From Calycina herbarum (taxonomy: Eukaryota; Ascomycota; Leotiomycetes; Helotiales; Pezizellaceae), in the NCBI GenBank assembly GCA_001414485.1, contig LLEY01000030.1, positions 248,001 through 312,000 on the forward strand: a DNA stretch of 64,000 nt, written 5' to 3'. A model generated the notes under the pieces. The model saw nothing but the letters and a program-made list of their open reading frames with translations, was not told the origin of the DNA and made no database searches. Position numbers and translations under genes: made by a program. Of the stretch, positions 1 through 8,482 are shown in pieces. How positions within the stretch are numbered: the first letter of the stretch is position 1; each line of letters begins with the position of its first letter.

Positions 1-985
1 GCAAAAATTAGCAAACCAAGTATTATAGTTTGTAGTGTATGATAGTTAATAATACAAACCTTGACTAGTAAATAATTGGAGAATAGGATATCCGCCCGTT
101 TGTATCGTGAGCATAGAGCCATGCCGGACAGATTCTACAGAACCCTGAGCGTTGTATTTGTTGGCTATACGTAAAACAAGTTCGCATAGTATGCAACCTT
201 CCCTTGTATTGGATAGTTCCGAGAGAGAGACTTGACGAAACTTCAATAGTATAGAGTTACAGTGCGAGCAGATATTAGAAAAGGATTTTGAACCGAATGA
301 ACCATCTAATTCGGATAAACCTTTGCGTATAGAGGGTTAGATAAGCTGAATAACAAATTTTTACCTAGTACGCTACTTACCTTGAATTTGTCGAGCGAAA
401 GTATTATCAAAAATGATTTTCCATTCTTGTGGCTATTATCCAAATATAGTTAGAAAACGAAGTAAAATTGTTCTAATAATTGGAGGTTAACTTACGAGCT
501 ACACCAGCACGCACCGCAAGGTCAGCAGCAGTCACAGTTGTTCAAGAGCGTAGGTTGACTTACACGCTACACCAGCAAGCACCACAAGGTCAGCAGCAGT
601 CACAGTTGTTCAAGAGCGTAGGTTGACTTACGTCCTACACCAGCAAGGTCAGCAGCAGTCACAGTTGTTCAAGAGCGTAGGTTGACTTACAAACTACACC
701 AGCAAGCACCACAAGGTCAGCAGCAGTCACAGTTGTTCAAGAGCGTAGGTTGACTTACGGCCTACACCAGCAAGCACCACAAGGTTAGCAGCAGTCACAA
801 TTTCAAACGGAGATCTATTAACCTCCTATCGAAACAAAAGTTAGTACTATGATTAGTAATATAGTTAATATTTGCGTACATTCTACCTCACTGTATTAGC
901 TAGATACTATTTTCTATTCATAAAATCTACTTACTTCAAAAAGTCCATCTATATCATTTTGGGAAGTCGATATTTGTGCTTCCAT
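1..985 (-). CDS. HET-like protein, 5' part, with six single-codon exons (partial)
   Basis: Manual splice model on the minus strand, 5' to 3': exon 1 985-935 (ATG at 985, 17 codons); one-codon exons 825-823 GAG, 761-759 GCC, 693-691 TTT, 634-632 GAC, 566-564 CGT, 498-496 CTC; exon 8 432-381; exon 9 320-60; then donor GTTTGT at 59-54. The next intron reaches the window edge with a GCTAAT branch-like site close to it, so the gene continues outside. The reading frame is open throughout: the one-codon exons are in phase 0 and give E-A-F-D-R-L. Exon 9 encodes CSHC, then VSLSEL and GCILCEL, a double CxxC arrangement like that before the HET domain in fungal heterokaryon-incompatibility proteins. The HET domain itself is not in the window, so the family call is moderate. 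The GAG exon has a weak donor (GTTAAT) and could be skipped. Intron 1 has a perfect TACTAAC branch site. Confidence 0.7.
482..826. repeat. 9-bp inverted repeat bracketing the microexon array
   Basis: GGAGGTTAA at 482-490 and its exact reverse complement TTAACCTCC at 818-826 sit at the two ends of the intron array. In the transcript the upstream arm covers the GAG microexon and its donor, and the downstream arm covers the start of the last array intron. The two could pair and loop out the array. Nine base pairs can occur by chance. Confidence 0.5.
483..800 (-). repeat. Tandem array of near-identical 65-nt introns separated by 3-nt exons
   Basis: Period 68 bp. On the minus strand each unit is a complete intron: GTAAGT donor, GCTGAC branch site (GCTAAC in the first), GTGTAG acceptor, then one triplet, then the next donor. 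Introns at 694-758 and 567-631 are identical 65-mers; 499-563 differs by two substitutions; 635-690 is the same with a 9-nt deletion (56 nt). The intron at 762-822 shares only the 3' portion and the one at 433-495 only the first ~14 nt, so the array edges fall inside introns. The triplets at the constant position are all different (GCC, TTT, GAC, CGT, CTC, plus GAG at the upstream edge). Retaining a unit would meet an in-frame TGA, so these are introns rather than coding repeats. Confidence 0.85.
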
Positions 986-1800
986 TTCATATATTCAAAC
1001 GTAGTCAATGATGAAACTATTCTTGAGTCTGAAACTAGAGTAATGTGATAGATGCGCTTCAATATAATCAGGCAATAGATAAAGAAGAATGCTTGGGACA
1101 ACTGCCTTGATACTCAACCCCGCACACGTGACATAAGCGCATGTGACATAGTACGCCATAACTCAGTTAGTAGCGGGATCGGCCTCCGGAATTGTTCCTG
1201 GCTTAGAAAAGCCATCTTTCTAGATACTGTACAGTGTTTGGCCAATTACAAAGAGAAGACTACGCTGCCTAGCAGAATATCCATATTGAAGCGCAATCTA
1301 TGATCGCTCATTCATTGCTTAGTAATGTGACAAGGTGGAGAAGCGGGCTAGATTAGTTGCGGCATAGTGTTCAATACCCTTGTCTTAGAGAGCAGGGCTG
1401 CGACTTTAAAATCGCGCTGCGAAGAGGAAGCCGGTTGTGCAAGCGACTGTAATGTGCGTGATTGGTGACTAAAGCTTCCGTCGCAAAAAGAAAAATCATG
1501 CCAAACAATTAAAGGGTATCCAGCATTGCAGTTCGTACAAAATACTCTGCGCTTGCTACGACAGTCGTAACGTTTTCGAGCCGGAAGTGGGTGAAGAACT
1601 TTCCAATTGGTGACTCGTCTTTATCCGACATAGCGCCAAATGACGTCCCGAGGTCCAGGGGAGGGATGCTGATTCAGATCATCCACCACCTTCTAACTCT
1701 TCCCTTCGTCTCCCTCAGCAAAGTTCATACTTAAAGGTATCGAAAACATCCCACTTCGTCAAGTCTTTGTTAGTAAGAGGCCCAAGTCAACCCCCCACCC
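986..1800. promoter_or_regulatory. Intergenic; probable 5' region of the HET-like gene
   Basis: No convincing gene. It lies upstream of the minus-strand HET-like ATG at 985. It contains CACACGTGACATAAGC and a near repeat CATGTGACATAGTACGC at about 1125-1155. A pyrimidine-rich stretch near 1680-1800 leads to an ATG in good context on the plus strand. No TATA box could be assigned with confidence. Confidence 0.35.
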
Positions 1801-2034
1801 ATGGAAGACAACCTCAGAAAGTGGACTTCAAATTCCACGAAGGGAAATAATTCAAAGTTAGATTCGCTTTCCAACTCATTTAGAAGAGTGAAAACCAGGC
1901 AATACAAATACCAAAAAGGAAAATTTACTAATTATGTGATCTCTTGGACATTTGGCCCCCAAAGGTACCAACCAGGGGTTGCAGGAATTCGTGACTGCAG
2001 TCCCCTCGCGCTTTCCCTTCTACAATTGTCCTAA
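1801..2034 (+). CDS. Small hypothetical ORF ending inside a MITE
   Basis: A 77-codon ORF starts at an ATG in good fungal context (CCACCCATGG), is Lys/Ser/Asn-rich in its first 55 residues, and then reads into the left terminal inverted repeat of the element at 1971-2184, where it stops. No family was recognised. It may be a gene truncated by the MITE, a 5' exon of something larger, or chance. There is no splice evidence linking it to the gene at 2469. Confidence 0.2.
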   Translation: MEDNLRKWTSNSTKGNNSKLDSLSNSFRRVKTRQYKYQKGKFTNYVISWTFGPQRYQPGVAGIRDCSPLALSLLQLS

Positions 2035-2184
2035 AAATTCTAGGAGAATAAAGCAAATATAAATATAATTGTTCTAGTCTTTTAGGACAATTAGATTCAT
2101 TTTCCCAGTCTTAATCAAACAATCAGGCAAGCAGCGCAAAGAAATTCTACTCTTGGTCAGTTACGAATTCCTGCACCCCCTGGT
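1971..2184. mobile_element. MITE with 27-bp terminal inverted repeats
   Basis: The left end (1971-1997) and the reverse complement of the right end (2158-2184) match at 25 of 27 positions, both containing GCAGGAATTCGT. A second perfect 13-bp inverted repeat lies inside (AATTGTCCTAAAA at 2024-2036 against 2080-2092), so the 214-bp element can fold into a nested hairpin. No transposase is encoded. A target-site duplication was not clear. The size and termini fit a non-autonomous DNA transposon. Confidence 0.75.
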
Positions 2185-2468
2185 GAACAACCCCGCTTGC
2201 TGCCTTGTAGCCCTGTACTACCTACCCCCTCTCAAAACCTCAATTACATCACGATAAGGAAAACTCCTCGTAAAAACAGACCACAAACTAGTCTTCCATC
2301 GAGTAAGAAGCCCTCCTTGACATCACTCAATCAAATCTCCATATCCAATAATCCTCCCTCGTTCGTACTCAGGCACCCCTCGTACAGACTTACTTCGTAT
2401 ATCACACTTCCCCCGTCTCACCCCGCCAAAAACCAAGCCCCTGATTCGTCAATCACCTATACACCTAA

Positions 2469-3590
2469 ATGATACCCCCAAAACACCACTCACAGAAACA
2501 CGCACCCTCACCCCCATCTCAACCCCCACCACCCTTCACCCCATCAGCATCCTTCATCACCTCAACCTGGAAAGAAAGCCTCCCCGCATCCCTGATCCAC
2601 AACTCCCGCCACCTAGTCCCTTCGCACAACCTCCCCCTCTACACCTCCCTCGAGCTCCTCACACCTCGTCTCACCCCCCTCAACTCTTACCTCTGGTTAG
2701 CTGGGCTCCCACGTCCAGCTCGGCCTTTACATAGACAGCGTATGACATTTCCCATCCATATATTTCCTTTTCAAACTTTCACTCTCAGTTCCATTCGACC
2801 CACTCTCTCATTTCAAAAAAGGGGGAATAAGAGAAATGCTAAGAACGACATAGTCCTCCTCGGTCGTCAAATCTATATAACCGAAGACCCAAACGTCCAT
2901 TTAGTATGGCACCAACAAAAGATCTTCCTCAAGCCGCTCCCCAATTTCCTCTTCAACCACCAAGCATGGTCAGAGTACATTTGCCCTAGAGAGGATGTAT
3001 ATAAAAGTGCATGTGGCTTACTACTATCCTACACCTGGCTCATCCAACGACACTCCGATTTCCTCATCGCTCATTCACATAACCTCCTCCCCCCATCCAC
3101 AACCTGGCTCCACTGGACATCCTTCATAAGCGAATTCTTAAAACACATCAACACCTCCTCTCTCCACCAGGTCGACAAAAGATACCACTACGGAGAAGTG
3201 CGTCTAAGCCGCTTAAACACACTCTACCGCCTCCTCCCCTCCCTCTTCTCCCTGCACCACCTAACCCATGGATTCCTCTCCCCCTCATCCTGGTACCAAG
3301 AATTCTTCAAACGACATTTTGCCTGGTTATTCGCGGCGTTCGCATACATCACTGTTTTATTATCAGCGATGCAGGTGGGACTTGCGACTGAATGGTTAGG
3401 GAATAATGGGATGTTTAGAGATATCGCTGCTGGCGTGACGGTGTTTTCCTTGACAGCTATTGGGGTTGCGATAGGGGTTGTGGGGTGTTTTTGGGGTGTG
3501 TTGTTTTGGTATTCGCTTGGGAGTACGTTGTGGTTTGTTCGGAAAGTCGAGAGGGAGAGGGAGAGATGTAGAAGAGATGTTGGGGCTTGA
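2469..3590 (+). CDS. DUF6601-like fungal membrane protein of unknown function
   Basis: Model join(2469..2739, 2854..3590), 335 aa. The 114-nt intron (GTATGA to CATAG, near-consensus branch GCTAAG) is a multiple of three, so the ORF stays open through it. Removing it joins LHRQ to LLLGRQIYITEDP, the sequence expected in this widespread Pezizomycotina family (LWLAGLP.PARPLHRQ, ITEDP..HLVW, KRY.YGE.RLSRLN). Two hydrophobic segments near the C-terminus (WLFAAFAYITVLLSAMQ and VFSLTAIGVAIGVVGC regions) predict a membrane hairpin, followed by an Arg/Glu-rich tail. The N-terminus is proline-rich and its start is less certain. I recall this family as DUF6601; the function is unknown. Confidence 0.7.
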   Translation: MIPPKHHSQKHAPSPPSQPPPPFTPSASFITSTWKESLPASLIHNSRHLVPSHNLPLYTSLELLTPRLTPLNSYLWLAGLPRPARPLHRQRMTFPIHIFPFQTFTLSSIRPTLSFQKRGNKRNAKNDIVLLGRQIYITEDPNVHLVWHQQKIFLKPLPNFLFNHQAWSEYICPREDVYKSACGLLLSYTWLIQRHSDFLIAHSHNLLPPSTTWLHWTSFISEFLKHINTSSLHQVDKRYHYGEVRLSRLNTLYRLLPSLFSLHHLTHGFLSPSSWYQEFFKRHFAWLFAAFAYITVLLSAMQVGLATEWLGNNGMFRDIAAGVTVFSLTAIGVAIGVVGCFWGVLFWYSLGSTLWFVRKVERERERCRRDVGA

Positions 3591-4001
3591 ATTGGAAGGT
3601 GAATTCTTTACTCGCTTGAGATTTGGATATTGAGTGAGAGGTTTTGGTATTTAGTATTTTCGTTTATGCACTCGGTATCTTCTTCAAGATTTCTCAAAGT
3701 ATAGAGGACTGTGGATGCCTTGAAGATTATTCCAACTGCGCTTGTGGCTATGGACAAGATAAGAACAGCTAATAGCCCCGTATGAGAGCTCAAAGTCCTA
3801 GAAATTGCCTAGACCCCTTGGGCGAAAAAAAGAGATTTGTCAATGAAACCGGTGGCTTGTAAGGGAGAATCGTAGTGAAAGCCACCCACACCATCACTAT
3901 CTATCTCGTAAGGAAACGCCCTTCTTGGAAAAGACTTCGGATCAAAACAAAGCGGCAAAAAGTCGTTCAGCGCACACCAGAATAATATCCACAGAATGAT
4001 C

Positions 4002-4140
4002 TTATTCTAAGATACTGTAGTTCGAATAACTACATAACGGATTGGAAACTACGTTAAATAGTACGGAAAAGAATCGCCATTTTCTGAAATAATTCATGCA
4101 AGATTCATGTTTTATTTTAATTATCCCATCTTTCTAGAAG
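4002..4140 (+). repeat. Dispersed AT-rich repeat, copy A (diverged)
   Basis: It starts with TTATTCTAAG...TTCGAATAA and ends near TTTTATTTTAATTAT. The same layout (a TTATTCTA..TTCGAATAA palindrome, then about 100 bp later TTTAATTTAATTATTCTA) is seen at 14062 and 22513. Probably a decayed MITE-type family; this copy is the least similar. Confidence 0.35.
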
Positions 4141-4589
4141 AATATCTTTAAGGAGAGGCTCGCGCTGGAATTAATAGAGGAAGATAGAGAGGAGAATAAG
4201 GAGGAGGCAAGAGAGAGAGAGGAAGAGGAGGAGGCAGCCGAGGCGCGCCGAAAGGCAAGGCCCAGGCTTAGGCAGTTTTAAGAAGGCGCTTAAGGAGCGC
4301 CAGGGACGGCAGGTATACCTACGGCCCTTCTACTACTAACATACGCTTTGGCGGTTGAGCACTTCAACCTACCACCTTTCATGTCACCGAGTCGGAGAGA
4401 CGAGCTCCGAATAGACAGTAGCAGGACCCGAAAAGGAGTGTCGTACGCTCGAGAGAAAGCTCGAGAAGCGACGGAGAACAAGCCGAAAGGCTTTGTAAAC
4501 TAGAACAGAAGATGTACTGCTTGCTCTTAGAGCTTGGCCTACGGCCTACGCAGCGTAAGAATCATAATAATAATAATATCTTTAAGGAG
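4141..4589 (+). mobile_element. Possible transposon remnant between 15-bp direct repeats
   Basis: AATATCTTTAAGGAG occurs at 4141-4155 and 4575-4589. The segment between is GC-richer than its surroundings and, in its first third, a purine run (GAGGAAGAG-type) that would encode a Lys/Arg/Glu-rich stretch like the C-termini of some fungal DDE transposases, but no frame stays open. Family not identified. Confidence 0.25.
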
Positions 4590-4859
4590 GTATACGTTGG
4601 ACGATGTCACTTACAACAAGACCTATCCAATATCTGTCTTTTACGGGTGATTTTCCGACAGCATCGCGTGACTAGCGAGCGACACTTGTCTGCCTGTTAC
4701 TGTGACATTGCCAATAGCATCGTCCCAATATGTTTCCACTAGTTTACGACCTCGTAAATTAGCGCAAATAGTCACGACGACCTTTTTAAATCAACAAATA
4801 ACCCCAGAAACTCGCCCAGTGCTAAGCATACGTTTCAAAACAGATCAGATGGCAGCACC

Positions 4860-5083
4860 CAAGTAAGAAACATGGGCTTTGCTCTAAGTACACCTCCTCC
4901 ATCCATTACTCAAGAAACTTGACACAATCTCAACTATTGTCTAAAGGCAACTAGGAGAATGGAGAAATCGGTTTCCCCATTCTTCCAAACCTTCTCAGAA
5001 AATGAATCTCGTTTTCCGAGACCCTTTCGCACAATTTCTGCGAAAGCGGGTGTACTCGGAGCCAAGGCTATGTTTCTTACTTG
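4860..5083. mobile_element. Fold-back/MITE-like element with 35-bp inverted termini
   Basis: 4860-4894 matches the reverse complement of 5049-5083 at 30 of 35 positions (shared CAAGTAAGAAACAT and GTACACC). Inside lie three consecutive short hairpins at about 4956-5047: GAATGGAGAAA/TTTCCCCATTC, CTCG-tttt-CGAG and CTTTCGC/GCGAAAG. The ORF over this stretch (4959-5357) is unlikely to be real, as it runs through the right arm. No target duplication identified. Confidence 0.6.
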
Positions 5084-5525
5084 TACCCCAAATGAACAAG
5101 AACAACAGGCTCAAACTCATCACATTTTATTTTTAACACAAACATGCCGATCCTCAATCAGCTCATTGCGTATTCGTCGGATATTGATCAAAGATATAAG
5201 TCAGAGCACAAGGCAGATTACCGTGTCAAATCAACGTAATTCTCCTGCCCTGGACACCACAGGCGAAATTGGAGCTGACGAGGTTCACACGAGAAATCGG
5301 GGTGAGCTCGAAAGTTTATTTCTGGTGACTCAGCCACTCCGAAGCTCGAACATTTGAGAGTATGTGTGGAGAATTGATTTTGATGAATAAACAAACAAGA
5401 GGACGGGAGTGTTTCTGTGTGGGTGAGAATTCGATGGATGCCCAACTTGGGGGAGTGTTGGCAGGGTGTATCCACTGAGATAAAATTCATCCTTGTGGCC
5501 GAAGATGTTCGAAGGTTGGAGTGAG

Positions 5526-5581
5526 CACACCAACAAATTCCACACCAACAAATTCCACACCAACGAATTCTACACCAACAC
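5526..5581 (+). repeat. Minisatellite, 15-bp unit
   Basis: About 3.5 tandem copies of CACACCAACAAATTC, with G and T substitutions in the later copies (AACGAATTCTACACC). Non-coding context. Confidence 0.8.
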
Positions 5582-5644
5582 ATCCAAGCAACCTGAGATT
5601 GGTCATGATGGCGGACATACTCGGTGTTTCCCTGCATATGAATC

Positions 5645-5697
5645 TTCCTCGCACATGAATTTTCCTCGCACATGAATTTTCCTCGCACATGAATTCT
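5645..5697 (+). repeat. Minisatellite, 18-bp unit
   Basis: Three tandem copies of TCCTCGCACATGAATTT, lying 65 bp after the 15-bp minisatellite. Non-coding context. Confidence 0.8.
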
Positions 5698-8482
5698 CCT
5701 CACCAATTCTCCTCATGATGTTGCCACCCTCCAATTGTGGGTGAGGGGTCGTAATCAAAAGAAAGAACACACACTGTGCTTATTGGGGTAGGACATGTTT
5801 TTTTCTCTGTGCCTTCACATGATAATCATTGTTCCAATTCTGTTGTGGTTCTGTTGAGGCCATTCTTCATGCCGGTAAATGGTCCATTGGTAAGGTAACT
5901 TGTAGGGAAAAAGAAAAGTAATTCTTATCTTTTCCTGACCTGATCAGCCGGCATGTGTCATGCTTCAACTGGTTGCATTGGAAGCAAGTAGAAGCACATA
6001 TTTTGTCACCACACCAAAATTGATGTGTGTGTGTGTCTTTCTTCCTCCAGACGAATCGGCGAAGGAGGCCTGTTTGCTCCATCTTCTTTGAGCCATTTTG
6101 AGGGCATCTAACCCCTTTGGGACCCGATGCCATTCGTACCTGACTAAAAGGCGATTCGGGCCAGTTAGCTCCACACACGCAGCAGGGAAAAGTTGTGCCT
6201 GAGTGATGAGATCCAATGAATGGCTTCCCCGGTGGTTCGCTCGGATGTGCCTGCAGCAAGTTGCCAAAAATGAAACAAGACCTGGCTTGACTTTTCCGGG
6301 GGTTGACGGGACTCGTCCAAGTTCCAACCATCTCAACTTTGACAAGTCCGTGACAGCACAGTCCCGGGTTGCTAAGCCCTGCCAAGGTGCCAAGTTGGTT
6401 GGTTAGAGTTGGTATCGCGGCGGGGATAGAGATGATCCGGTCTGGACGGCTCTTTCCGATTCTGGATTGTCCTTCCCACCCAATCCCCAGATGGCCACGC
6501 GTCGGGTTCGTCCCAACTTTGGAGAGTTGACGGACCGTCCCAACCTCGTTCCCTTTTGCTTTTGCCAGCCAACGCGGGAGGTCCTCATTGCGTTGCAGAC
6601 CCAGCAAAGGATTGAGAAGAAGTCGCAGTGCTTCGGATCAAGGGCAACGAGTACGAATGGCTTCAGAAGGATGAAGTTGTACCGAGAATCACACGCCCTT
6701 CTCGAAGCCAGCTGCCAGCTGCGGTGATTCTGCAGTCGTCATCAACACAATATCAACTCAGGCACAGCTCAGCACATCGTTCCCTCTGACTGCAGTGCTC
6801 CCTGCTCACTGCTCACTGATCACCCACATACGAAAGAATCCACGCATGTGTTGTGCTGACGAGCAGCAGCCGTTGACGTCTGTTGTCTTGTTGGCGACCG
6901 GCATTCTTGCATCCTTGGGCGCGTCCACTCAACCGCCTGCTCTGCCCTGAAGAACTCGAACTCTGTGTTCTCGGTGTTCTCGGTGCTCTTGTCAGGCAAG
7001 AAATGCATGAATACAGAATGATTGGCCTAATATCCACTGAATCCAGAGGCCATTGCTTCGACCTTTACACTGTACAATTCATCCATACGCTGTAGAGTCT
7101 TGCCGGACAGCCGCCCATCCATGATATGATGCAGCGCAGCGCAGCGCTTCATAGCCGCCATCGGGAGGATCAACAAGCACAAGCATCGATAGTGCCGATA
7201 AAGATAATTCTTCCACATGGAAAAAAGGCATGTCATGCCAGGCCCTCGTCTGAGCCTGTTTAGGAAAGAAGTAGTCTCGTTACCAGTTATTTCCATCCTG
7301 AAGCCAGAGTTGAAGTGGCCGGGAGACCAAAATGGATTCTGGCCTCTGTATCCAGACTTTGGTGATGGGATTTTGACGAGCGTATTCCAGGTTTGATGGA
7401 GCCCTTGCCCCTTCTCTTGCCCCCCTTCTCTTGCCCCCCTTCTCTTCCCTCCCATTTCCACCTACCTCCACCTACCTCCACCCATTTTAGGATGACCCTG
7501 TAAGTAGACAAGTTGTTTCCTTCTGTGCCCACCCTGCCCTGTCCTGTTCCTCGAGTCTCGAGTCGAGTCTCTTTGCGCCGAGAACCAACTCACCTTGCCA
7601 CGCCTTGTCCCTTCCTTGTTGAACCCTGTTGAACCCTGTTGAACCCACCCAGAGATCCCCAAATTCCCGTACCTGGACCCACCACACCCGCCTGCACTGT
7701 TGCCCACTTGGAAACACACCACCACCCTTGCCCACCACCTTCCCGCTACAAAGATAAACGCCTTCCCCCGGATCTTCTTCTGATCTCTTCACGGCAGTCA
7801 CCACCAACGACAACCTCCCCTCTCTCACCTCTCACCTCTCTCTCCTTTTTTGACTTTCGGCTTTGCCCATTTACTATCCTTCAATACCCGCGATCCCCCT
7901 CAACCTCCTCCCTCTTTCGAAATACCGTGTATTTCCAAAACACTCACTGCAAGCAGTCAAGAACTCTTACATTTGCTCTCCTCGCTCTTTTTCAGGAACA
8001 AAACATCTTCCACAGGTTGGATCATCATTTTCCAAATTTGGACTCCGAGAAACCTATCCAATCCCTCCATCACTCGCACCGCGGTTTGAGACCAGCACCC
8101 ACCAACGAACGCCTTGCATTCATTGTGAATCACCTCGACCGCCAATTTTGCCCAATCGGACCTTGGTGGAAATTGATCTTTTGACCAAAATAAAAACAAA
8201 GGTATGCTTTGTTGCCCTAATTTCCTCCTCTTTGTCCGCCCTCAAGGGAATATTATCAAAGCTGGCCCTTCTATTGTTCTCTTTCCTCTCAACCCCTCGT
8301 CCCAGGATTCATTCCAGTCCTTCCCTCCGTCAATAACATTTCAACTCTCACTCGAGTCAACACGCTTAGACAAGCATCCTCATATATAATCATTCATTTA
8401 CTAACACCGCTGGCCGATACAGACAAAACACAATCAAACTACGACATCACGACCATAGACTAGAATTTTCCCTCATTTCAAA
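5698..8482 (+). promoter_or_regulatory. Long upstream/leader region of the GH17 gene
   Basis: No gene supported across 2.8 kb, although chance ORFs exist on both strands. It is GC-balanced rather than RIP-decayed. It carries short tandem arrays: GCAGC repeats near 7133-7148, TTCTCTTGCCCCCC units at about 7408-7450, CCTACCTCCA twice at 7461-7480 and GTTGAACCCT three times at 7618-7647. From about 7640 the plus strand is strongly pyrimidine-rich, typical of a fungal promoter plus long 5' leader, up to the ATG at 8483. A leader intron is possible but not assigned. Confidence 0.45.

Larger units (their letters stand above)
3591..4859. other. Intergenic with degraded repeats
   Basis: No gene supported. 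It contains one diverged copy of a dispersed AT-rich repeat (about 4002-4140) and a purine-rich possible transposon remnant flanked by a 15-bp direct repeat (4141-4589). The remaining sequence up to the fold-back element at 4860 shows nothing I can name. Confidence 0.4.

Noticed and set aside
496..761. Introner insertions with 3-bp target duplications
   Set aside because: Target duplications would leave identical triplets on both sides of an intron; here successive triplets all differ.
483..800. CRISPR-like array (regular repeats separated by variable segments)
   Set aside because: The variable segments are only 3 nt, the genome is eukaryotic, and the repeats carry donor, branch and acceptor signals that keep a protein frame.
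483..800. Coding minisatellite (repeat translated as peptide repeats)
   Set aside because: No ORF spans the array on either strand; reading the minus-strand repeat in the protein frame meets TGA in each unit, and the unit length (68) is not a multiple of three.
4959..5357. 132-codon ORF
   Set aside because: It runs through internal hairpins and the right arm of the fold-back element and has no domain.
5867..6607. 246-codon minus-strand ORF
   Set aside because: No domain, odd composition, overlapped by other ORFs of similar quality in the GH17 upstream region; looks like chance openness of GC-balanced DNA.
7487..8336. Several overlapping ORFs on both strands
   Set aside because: They follow pyrimidine-rich promoter/leader sequence and low-complexity repeats, with no splice logic or domain.
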